The notes below the pieces were generated by a model. It worked only from the letters and a program-made list of their open reading frames with translations. It ran no database searches and was not told where the DNA came from. A stretch of DNA of 29,852 bases from Intoshia linei (Eukaryota; Orthonectida; Rhopaluridae), in contig LWCA01000377.1 in the NCBI GenBank assembly GCA_001642005.1, positions 1-29,852 on the forward strand, written 5' to 3'. A program made the translations under genes and the position numbers. Positions 19,345 through 29,333 of the stretch are shown here, piece after piece. How positions within the stretch are numbered: position 1 is the stretch's first letter; each line of letters begins with the position of its first letter.

Positions 19345-22300
19345 ATGTCTTTACTTGATATGAATACAAACATTGATTTTATGAAGCTAAATCAAGGAGA
19401 TAATGTCATCCTTACCTATGTATGGATCGATGGTAGTGGACAGACTTTGAGAGGAAAATCAAAAACTCTTATTACTAAAAAAACAGAAATTAAATTGGAA
19501 GGTAATATACTCACGATTTTAAAATGAATTTCCTGTATAGTATTTTATCATTTTAGATGTGCCAGATTGGAATTTTGATGGAAGTTCAACAGAACAAGCA
19601 ACTGGAATAAACTCCGATGTTTATTTAAAACCTGTTGCAATTTATAATGATCCTTTTTTTGGTGGAAAAAATAAACTAGTCATGTGTTCTACTTATGATT
19701 TTAACAACAAACCCACAGGTTCAATTTAATATGAATTAAAGTCTATTTAAATTACTATTATTAACTGTCTATTGGACAGTCTATGATGGACTCCATAAAA
19801 TCAGTTTTTAAGAAAGTTTTATTATGTGAAAAGTTTACGGGTGCCTTTGGGAGCCTTGTCTAAATATAATCAAATGATAATAATCACACTTCTAAACTAC
19901 ATGTATAATATACATTGTATATATGAAAATCTAAAAGCGTCGTTTGATGAATCAGTCCTAAATAATTGAAGTACACTGTATACTATACAGTGTATAGCAG
20001 TGATGTCAGCCAACCAAAACTAGGTGTGTTAAATTTAATACTATTTTCAGAAATTTTTTTCCAGTGTGTTTTTATTAAAAAAATATTAGGTCAATTAAAA
20101 CTTCAATTAAGTCGAACAACTTGATGATGGAAAATGAGTTAAAAAAATAATTTTTACATTTATCTAGATTTAAAAAATTAAGCTGAAGTTTTTCAATGAG
20201 AAGTTCATAACTTGTTGATTTTAACGCTACACAAGCCAAACTAGTTTCATCGTGAAATTTATTCCTTTTATGATTTTTGACATTATTCAATGTGGAAAAT
20301 AACAATTTACAAGAATATGTAGATGAAAATATAGTTAATATATCTTTAGCTCAGTGTTTCCCACCAGGCCCCACTGGTGGGACATTAGAAATTTGGTGGG
20401 GCCTGGGAAATATTACAAATGTATAGGATTATGAAACTTTAGATTAATTTGTTGTTAATTTTATACAATATTTTCAGGTTTATAAGTGGTTATGTGATAC
20501 TTGAACCAATTAATTGTATTATTAAATTATTAGAATGACAAAAAACAAATATATCTTTAATGATCGTGGGCTATTGAATTCAAATTTAACTAAATTGATG
20601 AGTATATGCAAAATGCTAAATTTGCAAATTTGTAAAATTATCCGACTTTAACTACTTTTGCTAGGACTGCTTTGTTGCCATTTCCATCCTCTTATTTAGT
20701 AGAATGCGGGTTTAGTGCAGTTTTAGACTTACTGACAAAAAAATGAATAGACTACAAATTTCAAAAAGGGGAGATCTACGATTAAAGCTTACAACATTAG
20801 TACCTAATATTAATAAACTCTGTCAGAATCGTCAGGCTCAATCGTCTCATTAATTCTAAAAAATAAATACATTATTATTGTTTTTATCATTATTTTATTA
20901 TAATTCGCTCGAATTTTTTTTCAGTGAGGCCTGGGATTTTTTTAAGAGTAAAAGTGGGGCCTAGCATAAAAAAGGTTGGAAAACACTGCTTTAGCTAGAC
21001 ATTTCAGACTATTAATTGTTTCAGTCATAGAATTCCAAACTTCTAATAACATATTTGATTGGTCAAAGTAGGTAACATCTTCAAATGATTTTGTAAGTCT
21101 ATTTTGTTCTATTACTTCAATTTCTGATCTTACTTATTTTAGTAATATTTTTTATTTGAAGTGAACTTGTATATTTTTTCAAGTGTGTATTTTTTACACA
21201 CAAACACCTTTGCCATCACTTGTGTATAATACAGTGTATACTGCATTTAAAATTTAAATTTAATTTAATTTTGTTAAAATAGATACAAATTATCGAGTGT
21301 ATTGTGACGAAGTTATGAATAAAGCAAAAAAGTATGAACCAATGTTTGGAATTGAACAAGAGTATGTATTGATGGATACGGATAAAGATCCATTCTCGTG
21401 GCCTAAAAATGGTTTCTTGGGTCCACAAGGCCGATACTATTGCAGCGCTGGAAAAGGAAATGCATATGGTAGAATGATATCAGATAGTCACTATAAATGT
21501 TGTCTATATGCTGGTTTAACCATTTCTGGAACTAATGCTGAAGTCATGCCAAGTCAAGTAATTTATAAAAACTGTATAAATGCACTGTCGACGGTTTCTG
21601 ATAAATTTTGATATTTCCATGTTCGTCTTAGTGAGTGACGCGACATCTATACGAGGGAAACTAGAAATGAAATTAAATACCATTTTCCAAAATGAAAAAC
21701 ATTTGTCTTGAAGCCTTTATCCATTGTTCAATTTGACCGCTACATGATGAACCTGAATTTCCATTACACTTCTTCTCTTTTCGGAGCCACGAAATATTTG
21801 TAGAATTTTTTTACCGTGAAGTCGTCAATTATTCAGATTGAAATTTATTTTGCTAACACCACCGGAAAAACTATAATTTAAATGTGGACTTTATAAAATT
21901 CTAAGACTCGTAGTTATTGAAATAAACGGTAACACACACAAACGAATAAATCCAGTTTTATTATTATTCAACATAATTTTCCTTTCGTCCTTATATAGAT
22001 GAAGCTTCACATGGACAGTTCGTCGGACATACATGACGTTGACATGTAAAAAAATTTTTGAATTTAGTGGGAATATCAAATTGGACCTGTAATCGGAATT
22101 AGTATGGGAGATCAACTTTGGATGTCGAGATACATTCTCTACCGTGTTGCCGAATCTTTTGGAGTAGGCATATCTTTAGATCCAAAAGTCAAGACTGGCG
22201 ATTGGAACGGTTCTGGAGCGCATACAAACTATAGTACTAAAGACATGCGGGCTGAAAACGGAATAGTGTAAGCTTTATAATCAAATACATGAGTACGATT

Positions 22301-22857
22301 TTTGTAAATATAAAATCAACCCTAAAATTTAAAAAAACATAAATTCTGGTATGTTTTAAAATGATAATCATTATCTTAAATCACGACATAAAAAAAATTT
22401 TCATGATCACAATTCCAGATTACCCTTTTCTTAAAAAAAACATTGCAGCTTATAGTTATCTCTACTTATTCTAATTCAAAAAAAGATAATTTATTTAATT
22501 TAGACACATTCTTGAAGCCATCAACAAACTTTCACTAACTCATGAACGACATATAAAAGTATACGATCCAAATAATGGAGAAGACAATGCCAGACGTCTA
22601 ACAGGTGCTTACGAAACTGCACCAATAACAGAATTCATAAGTGGAGTAGCTAATAGAGGAGCAAGTATTCGAATACCGAGAGATTGTAGCCGTCAAAAAT
22701 GTGGATACTTGGAAGACAGACGGTATATATTACTTTGAAAAATTATTTTTGATTCAATTTTAATTACATATATTATAGCCCTGCATCAAATTGTGATCCA
22801 TACAAAGTTATTGCTGCAATAGTGTATACAACATGCATTTCGAACAATTCATTTTAA
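19345..22857 (+). CDS. GLUL: Glutamine synthetase, eukaryotic type II
   Basis: Six exons, 19345-19501, 19557-19718, 21283-21557, 22068-22267, 22504-22722 and 22779-22857, give 363 aa (human about 373). The enzyme makes glutamine from glutamate, ammonia and ATP. Visible blocks in order: [26 protein letters not shown] in the N-terminal beta-grasp domain; [14 protein letters not shown] with metal-binding Glu; [27 protein letters not shown] with catalytic and metal-binding residues; [17 protein letters not shown] (substrate and ATP site); [35 protein letters not shown]. Every key block is present, so it looks functional despite heavy intron loading. Introns are 55, 1564, 510, 236 and 56 bp. The 1564-bp one carries nested hAT elements and the 510-bp one an inverted R1 repeat. 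Confidence 0.95.
19998..21221 (-). mobile_element. Older hAT element (hAT-A) in glutamine synthetase intron
   Basis: The left end CAGTGATGTCAGCC and right end GCCATCACTT are inverted. Flanks GTGTATAG (19990-19997) and GTGTATAA (21222-21229) form a 7/8 target duplication. On the minus strand a transposase C-terminus is legible: [20 protein letters not shown], then [20 protein letters not shown], then [13 protein letters not shown], the hAT dimerisation pattern ('LTIFGSTYLCEQLFS.MN..K' in relatives). The frame runs across a second hAT element at 20352-20988 when one target duplication is removed. Without that insert it is about 579 bp, so it was already internally deleted. Confidence 0.75.
20352..20988 (+). 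mobile_element. Younger hAT element (hAT-B) nested inside hAT-A
   Basis: The ends are CAGTGTTTCCCACC and GGTTGGAAAACACTG. Both flanks are CTTTAGCT (20344-20351 and 20989-20996), a perfect 8-bp target duplication. The plus strand keeps a decayed transposase end: [15 protein letters not shown], then, after a one-base frame change, [18 protein letters not shown] and a C-terminal QAQSSH before a stop. This resembles the ZBED5/Buster-like hAT group. The 637-bp length means it cannot be autonomous. Confidence 0.85.
21771..21950 (-). repeat. Dispersed repeat family R1, inverted copy 3
   Basis: Read on the minus strand: CGTTTGTGTGTGTT, TTATTTCAATAACTACGAGT, CTTAGAATTTTATAAAGTCC, AAATTTCAATCTGAATAATT and GACTTCACGGTAAAAAAA. 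The first part matches 23541-23610; the second matches the tandem array near 12379-12416. It lies in intron 21558-22067 of glutamine synthetase. Confidence 0.7.
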
Positions 22858-22977
22858 TTGAAATGATTTTAATATATACAAAATACAAAAAATATATATT
22901 TTAAAAATATCAATGTAGTTTTCAATTTGTTTGCATTGTGCATTTAATTAAATATTAACACCTGCAGACTTTTCTCA

Positions 22978-23332
22978 ATGTTTCATCAAAAAATTTTCGA
23001 ATTGTTGCAAATGTGTAAACTTTCCCATCACTATCCCGAAATAATAAAAAATGGTACCTTTAAAAATGTAACCTTTACTATTTTATCAGATTGGCAGTTT
23101 TTTTAATTTAGGATACATTGATGGAATGCTCGATATTAGAGATATTCTCAACGAAAATATATGCCCAGTTAATTTCTCATCTCAAGAAAAATGTCTCATT
23201 TTAGACATTTTACAAAATCAATGTAATTCGAACTGTTCATTATTGTGTAAATATTTGCTAGGCGCTTTAAAAAATTTGAAATTTAACACCCATATAAATA
23301 ATTTTTCAAGTCCAATTAATACTAAAAAGTGA
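22978..23332 (+). CDS. Small two-exon protein, possibly SAM-like
   Basis: Exons 22978-23053 and 23112-23332, separated by a 58-bp intron (GTACCT..TTTAG), give 98 aa. It begins MFHQKIFELLQMCKLSHHYP, and the exon junction falls in EIIKNGYIDGMLD. The segment FELLQMCKLSHHYPEIIKNG..LDIRDIL..ENICPVNF..EKCLILDIL follows the SAM-domain rhythm: a first helix, 'F..NGY(D)', an acidic helix, '(G)I' and a final 'ILxxI' helix. No diagnostic residue proves this. The C-terminal third is polar with several Cys. It starts 120 bp after the glutamine synthetase stop on the same strand. Joining the exons extends the 68-codon ORF at its N-terminus. I do not recognise the gene. Confidence 0.55.
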
Positions 23333-23511
23333 TTTGATGTACATGGGTTTTACGATAGTCAGTACTACTAGTGAGTCTCTACTAGTATTTCAATATCGGT
23401 AAATTATTACCAGTAATTATTTTCGGTTACTGTTAATTTAAATTTTTTTTTATAATTATAATAAAACGTTTTTGACATATTGATGTAAAGTTAATGTTGC
23501 AAATAATTTTA
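23333..23511. other. Short intergenic stretch, nothing seen
   Basis: AT-rich with an ACTACTAGTGAG..CTACTAGTAT local repeat at about 23365-23390. No gene or element end is recognised. Confidence 0.3.
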
Positions 23512-23690
23512 TCAATCCTTACTTGTATAATATGCTACGCAATATTTGTTTGTGTGTGTGTTCAACTTTATTGAAATAACTACCAGTCTTAGAATTTTAT
23601 AAAATCAACATTTCAATTCAGTTTTTTCTGGAACATATAATAAGATAAATTTCAACCTCCCAAACTCACATCTTACAGGTCAAAAACCAC
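23512..23690 (+). repeat. Dispersed repeat family R1, copy 2
   Basis: It matches copy 1 at 11924-12109, including CTTGTATAATATGCTACGC versus CTTATATAAAAGGTTAAGC at the left, then TTTGTGTGTGTG, CAACTTTATTGAAATAAC, CTTAGAATTTTATAAAAT, ATAATAAGATAAATTTCAAC and ACAGGTCAAAAACC. Confidence 0.75.
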
Positions 23691-23937
23691 AATTGTCCTT
23701 TTTTTGACTATACAATATAAAAGATACTAAAATAAATGATATTAATAAATCGTACAAACCAGTGTTTTATATGTTCAAAGATTTTTTCTAGTTCAAATTT
23801 TAAGCAATTTTATGTTACCGTAGTTATATTTCTAACTTTTTTCGAATTTAAGTTTATTACATTTATTGGTCTCAAATTTAATTATATTGAATAAAGGGGT
23901 GCCAAGTGGAAAAAGGTTAAGAACCCATTCTCTAAAG

Positions 23938-24606
23938 CAGTGCTTTCCAACCCAATTTGGTTGGCGACACACATTTCAATTTGAAAACTTTTTGTTACAC
24001 ACCAATTTAAAAATATACTATTGATCCGTTTAAAACGAAATTTTTTTTAATAATAATCTCAAAATAAATATAAAATTATTGCTCCACTATAGATTAAAAA
24101 TAATTATACATGTAATGTTATTAAAAAAAAATGTATAAATTAAAAAAAGTGTGAATAAAAGTGAACAAATTTAAAAATAATGAGATCATTTCAAATACAT
24201 GTATAATATAAATGTTTATATCTAATAAATTACAAAATTAATGATAGATTTGTGATTGTTTGGATCAACATATTCTTTTAATAACTTTATATATAACATA
24301 AAATCACATTTGTATAAACGAGATTTAAATTATTTTTTCATTATTTAAAAAAATGTGCGTGAACAATATTAAAAGGTGTATTTTATGACTAATTTGATGT
24401 TGTATTTATTGATTTTGACTGTAAAATAATCATTTTGGTGATGAATTTAATCAAATTTAGTGAGAAATAACGCTATTTATGTTATGTAAAAATTTTATTT
24501 GGTCACACTATAATATTTACATTATTATTGTTAATATTTTATAAATTTTAAAAAGTTTGGCAACACATTTGGAGATAATTGGTAAAACATTGGTTGGAAG
24601 GCACTG
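23938..24606. mobile_element. hAT MITE, 669 bp, perfect 8-bp TSD
   Basis: The ends are CAGTGCTTTCCAACC and GGTTGGAAGGCACTG. Both flanks are CTCTAAAG (23930-23937 and 24607-24614). The terminal repeat is close to that of the element at 20352-20988 (CAGTGTTTCCCACC / GGTTGGAAAACACTG), so the two probably used related transposases. No coding frame is seen inside; the interior is very AT-rich. Confidence 0.88.
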
Positions 24607-24714
24607 CTCTAAAGGATTAATAAAATCAGATTTTTCCCTAAATTAATCAATAATTGTAGTTGTAATTATACTTTGATTGTTTTAAGATCATACACTCATT
24701 ATCATATATCGTAA

Positions 24715-24965
24715 AACCAAAAAGCGTCCCTCGGCAGAGATAGCGCTGTTTGTTTAAAGTACATTACAGTCAAGCTAGTAATATATAATTTGTTCACAGA
24801 ACAATTTATTTATAAATTTATTTTAGTTAGAGATGAAAATCGAACTGACGTAATTATATGAATTTAATAAAAATGATGATTTCAATAAAAAGTATTAATA
24901 CATGTATTTATAAAAATTTTAGTGTGATGGACTAATTTCAGAAAATGATAGAAACATGATGAAAG
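24715..24965 (+). repeat. Dispersed repeat family R2, copy 2
   Basis: Counterpart of 13400-13595, sharing CTCGGCAGAG..GCGCTGTTTGT, AGCTAGTAATATATAAT and further downstream ACTAATTTCAGAAAATGATA. It is in the same orientation and lies after an R1 copy, as at the first locus. Confidence 0.6.
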
Positions 24966-25497
24966 TAATATTATTATTATTAAAATATTATTTATTAAGA
25001 CGACTCTGAAAATATATACATATATTTTATAAATGTATTAGAAATAAGATGTTATTAATATTTATTTGTTTATAAGAATGTAAATTTATTAAATGTGTAA
25101 CAATTGACATCAGAGCCAAACTTACTACGCCTAGAAACTTTATGTAACTTAAAAATAGGCACTAGCCATCTTTCTACAGATTTGAACTTTACAGTTTATA
25201 TTTGAGACACAAAACATTTGAATCATATTGAAAAATATAATATTTTGGAAAAATTTGAGAAAATGAGATTTTTTCGGGTATAGTACTTTCTATTTGATAT
25301 TTAGTGATTATTTTTTAGAAGTAAAATTAATTCATATTAGTATAGTTTTGTTATATCTTAAATATCGATTAACTATCAAACAATTGTATTAATGTTAAGA
25401 TTTTGACAAATTTATAGTTTATTAACTTTTTTTAGAGATTATTTGATATTAAAAAAAATTTAAATTATATAATTTATGAAATAAAATATAGAAATTG

Positions 25498-25535
25498 ACT
25501 CTCAAGAGGGCAATTCACCCACCGTTGAAACCCCT
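25498..25535. mobile_element. Solo hAT-like right terminus
   Basis: ACCCACCGTTGAAACCCCTG, ending at 25535, has the look of a hAT terminus (inverse CAGGGGTTTCAACGG). The matching left end and duplicate of the flank GTTTAGAA were not found, so it is a relic at best. Confidence 0.35.
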
Positions 25536-25999
25536 GGTTTAGAATATAATTATAATTTATATTTTTAGTTGTATGTAAATATGAATAATTCTGTGCCACT
25601 CAAAAATAAAAAAATTGATACATTTATCCAGGAATACTATCATAAACTAGTAATTATAGTAAATATAATAAAATGTTGTGTATAAATATATCTAATTTAA
25701 ACGATAGGTCGGTGGTGCTTAAGCACTGCTTAAAAGTTTTTGTTAATAATTAATTAAATTAATGACCACGTTTTCAATGTTTATTTTTGCTTTACTTAGA
25801 CGAAATGCGTTAGATATCAAGGAATTTCGCATAAATTGACATAAAATGTTTGTTTTTTATAACCAGCCATTGTAGCTTTATGAATTTAATCAGTAAAATC
25901 TAAGTTACAATAATGTGATACTCCTATCATGATTACAAGATTGACCAAAAGATATGCAGAAATAGTCAACTAAGGCTGTAATTTTTATCCATTCAACGA

Positions 26000-26290
26000 T
26001 TGAAGATTGCTATCACTGACACACCAGTTCCAGGTAACACAGTGCTGCCTCTTTCATATTAGTCTGATATCGAGTAACCCAAGTGATCCTATCTCCTATC
26101 TCTTAACTGCAGACAGACGGTAACATATTGCTACCAGTATTATATTTTTGGCGGGTGAGAAAGACCTTCCTTTTGAGTCCACCCGATCACCTATTGATAG
26201 GATTTGTTAAGTATCCAACAAATTGCAGAACAAATGTTATTCGGCACACCCTTGAAATCTGTCGCTTGACACCAACATTATGAGCAGATT
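26000..26290 (-). pseudogene. Possible decayed Tc1-like transposase N-terminus
   Basis: This stretch is visibly less AT-rich than its surroundings. The minus strand includes KRQISRVCRITFVLQFVGYL, then a stop, then SGGLKRKVFLTRQ. This recalls the helix-turn-helix followed by the Gly/Arg-rich 'RSGRPR.TT.RQ' hinge of Tc1-like transposases. Stops and frame changes interrupt it. The resemblance is weak. Confidence 0.35.
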
Positions 26291-26433
26291 CTAATTTTGT
26301 GCTAAATTTTAGCTTATATGGCTATAAACTCGAAATTGTTGACTTTTGTGGTTTTATTATTATTTAAAAAAATTACTATTAAATTCCTTTTCAAGGCGAA
26401 TTTTTATTATAAATTTAGGGTATAATTAAAAGT

Positions 26434-29333
26434 ATGGAAACTGAATTAATTGAATATAGCTGCTATTTTAAAAGTATTTTTAGTTATACAGTATATCAGT
26501 GGTTCTTAATTGACAATATTTACTAAAATTGTACAAACTTAAAATGATGTTCTTGATTGAGGCTATGATTTAAGTCATTTCTGAAAACTGATATTTACCG
26601 TATAAAGTAATTATAATAAATTTTTTAGACAGTTTTAAATCAATGCAATTAATTCTGCGAAAATTTCACATGTCTATTTGTACACATTTTAATCCTAATT
26701 TTGAAAAATATTATTTGGTAAGTATACATTATGAACATGATATATGATTCATAGTATATGTCATAAATCATGTATAAAAACTTAAAGAGGGAGTCAAATT
26801 GGTACACTAAAATTTAGGAAATATGCAGATGTGTGTGGGTTTCAACACTGGGTAATAACAAATGTTTATAGTTTAAACTAAATATCTATTTGCCCGGTTA
26901 CAAAGTATTTGCAAGTGTTCCCTCTTATTGTTTCACAAGTCTGGGGAACAAAATTTTATAAATTGTAGAAAAATATCCGCAATAAATATTTATATATAGA
27001 ATAGAGAAAATACACACTTAAAATTTCAAAATCTTATCAAGGAATCTATAATTATTTGCAAAAATATCTACAATAAAATTAAAGTGATTGAAGTAATATT
27101 TTTTAACATGTAAATAATCTTGGTTAGTTCTTGGTATCGAAAAAGGTAGAATATATATTTCTAAATAAATAAACTCTATAAACTGTTTAAATTTGACTAA
27201 AATTTGGAATTTAAGCTTTCTCACATGTAATTAAATCAAATGACAGTGAAAAATGTATGACATGAATGATAATTATACAAAGGGTTAAACAAATTCTATT
27301 TTGGAAGATAACAGCGATCAAGATTTACTGTACATAAAGATTATTGGCTTATTATTAATAGAAAAATTACCATATAATACATATGTATATATCGTAATAT
27401 TTTATTGGAACAATTTAATTGTCCTGAATAGCTATTAACTAACATAATAATAGGCTATTTGAGTATTTCGAGAAACAATGAAAGCTATAATTGTATTATT
27501 ATAGTTCTAGCCAATTCAATATATATTTGGAACTCAAAAATTTCGTCATTTGATTTATTATAAATTTTATTTTATATTTTATCATGTATGATAATGTTGC
27601 TTTAGGACATATTGAGAGACTATCGAATTAAAAAATCAGACTATGAATTAACAAGTCTCTTTAAATTTTTTTCTATTAAAAACGATATCAATAAAGTAGA
27701 GGTAATTAAAATTTATATATTTCTATTTTTAAATTCTAACTAAACAATGGTTTAACATCCATCACATAAATAGTATATTATAATATACTCTATAATGCAG
27801 GGTTTCCAAATTCTTGCTAATTAATGGCCCCTTTAATTTGAAACTTTTTAATATGTTTTTTCTAATGTTTTCAGTTGCCCTTGGGTACATGAACCACGGT
27901 GCGAAACACTGCATTAATGTATTTGATCAATGATGTTATAAGTTATAAACAATTATTATAACTTATAAGTCCGCAGTTAATTAAAAAATTAAAAGTTTCT
28001 ATATATACGTGCTCATAATTATTGTACACCATTTGCGTTTAAAACATTCATATAATCATTATATATTATAATATTATTATATTCAAAAAAAATTCCTAAA
28101 AATCCCCGTTAAAGTTTGGTTTAAAAAAAAGGTTTTTAAGAAACCCCTGTTGAAAGTTTAGTTAAAAATAAAATCTTAAAACCCTCTTAAAATATTTGAT
28201 TCAAAAAAAATTTCCTAAAAACCCCCTTTAAATTTGGTTCAAAAAAATTTCTAAAACCCAAAATTAAAATATAAATGAAAATTGTACACATTCTACGACT
28301 TCCCCATAGAATGTGTACATTTCAGTTTTACACATTCTATACGACATATATAGAATTAGTATAAAATCGAATATTACCAACCATTTTACTAATAATCCAC
28401 TTTTATCAACATCAATTCGTCGGATAAAAATAATTTTTTGTGTCAGAATTTATCTTGTGTTGATTTTGGACTTAGCTTTGATATATCTTTAATTTTTTGA
28501 GAAACAGTAGATAAATATTTTAAACAGTGTAAATACGTTTCGTTATAATAATGTATTTATTTATATGTATTGTATAAGTTCTTTTAGGCCTTGAAACTCG
28601 ACAATATAGCAAAATGTTATTATCAAGACATATATTTTGTGGTACTACTCAAAATAAGAATAGTAAATAAAGAGTAATTATTTGATTAAACATCTCTCAT
28701 ATAAAGTGTTATGTGCAAAGTACAATGTACAATTTTTTTTTACAAATTGTATTTTTCAATTCATTGTTGAAATTTAAAAAAATTGTACCATTTTACTGAA
28801 AGCTCTGTGATGACCATTAATTTTTTTTGTTCTCACCTAGTGGTCCATTTTGACCATATTTATATTTGTAAATTCATATTAAAAAATAATGCAATTTCAG
28901 ACTAAAACTGAAATTTTCCCTTAGAGCCGACCCTATCTATCTCGAGGTCACCCGAAAATGAAAAATGGACCACTAAAAATAATTTTCATAAACGATGCGT
29001 AATGTCATACAGCCCTAGCCACCTAACACTCTCGAGTCGATATTTTAATTTTAACATATAAAATAGTTATGATATTCACATATTCATGATATGTCAAGTA
29101 TATAATTTGGAAAATGAGATCTAATTTTACAAAAATTTCGTTGATGCACCGAAGATGAGTCTTGGTACGATGGGTTCAGCACTATGTCCCAGGGACATTG
29201 TCTTTATCTACAGTTTGAACCATATTATCTATTTTATTCTTTATTTTTATGAAAATATAGATACAAAAACATTGCAAAGACATTTCATAAAATTTTATCT
29301 GACGTTGTAGAACACAATGAAAATCATTTAAAG
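26434..29333 (+). CDS. Unrecognised multi-exon gene, 3' end outside window
   Basis: Five exons with fully consistent phases: 26434-26473, 26629-26717, 27606-27701, 28588-28673 and 29261-29333. Donors are GTATTT, GTAAGT, GTAATT, GTAATT and GTAATA; acceptors are TTTTAG, TTTAG, TTTTAG and TATAG. The joined 128 residues start METELIEYSCYFKNSFKSMQ, pass through HFNPNFEKYYLDILRDYRIK and ALKLDNIAKCYYQDIYFVVL, and reach YKNIAKTFHKILSDVVEHNE. It looks helical and soluble, with many aromatic residues, perhaps an alpha-solenoid, but I recognise no family. More exons must follow. A stretch near 29790-29840 could be next (one frame reads LYADHDYVYIICFN), but its phase does not fit the last donor. Introns are 155, 888, 914 and 587 bp. 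Confidence 0.6.
27798..27911. mobile_element. Very short hAT-like MITE in intron
   Basis: The left end CAGGGTTTCCAAA and right end GGTGCGAAACACTG are imperfect inverted repeats 114 bp apart end to end. Flanks CTATAATG (27790-27797) and CATTAATG (27912-27919) agree in 6 of 8 bases. It lies in the third intron of the unrecognised gene. Confidence 0.5.
28082..28260 (+). repeat. Degenerate tandem repeat, about 39-bp unit
   Basis: Roughly four and a half units of the form TTCAAAAAAAATTCCTAAAA followed by CCCCGTTAAAGTTTGG. Units start near 28082, 28120, 28161, 28200 and 28237, each diverged by several bases. Confidence 0.6.
28283..28319. repeat. Perfect 13-bp hairpin
   Basis: TGTACACATTCTA (28283-28295) and TAGAATGTGTACA (28307-28319) are exact inverse copies around an 11-nt loop. 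A partial third copy, ACACATTCTATACGAC, follows at about 28331. Confidence 0.7.
28838..28975. repeat. 14-bp inverted repeat pair
   Basis: TAGTGGTCCATTTT (28838-28851) and AAAATGGACCACTA (28962-28975) are exact inverse copies with about 110 bp between. GACC and GGTC flank inward. It could be the ends of a small MITE; no target duplication was identified. Confidence 0.5.

Noticed and set aside
20075-20305. 76-codon minus ORF as a host gene
   Set aside because: Its pattern is a hAT transposase C-terminus and it lies inside element hAT-A.
21891-22115. 74-codon minus ORF
   Set aside because: Lies in a glutamine synthetase intron and the R1 repeat, and overlaps exon 4 antisense.
27018-27224. 68-codon minus ORF
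   Set aside because: Intronic, AT-rich composition and no family resemblance.
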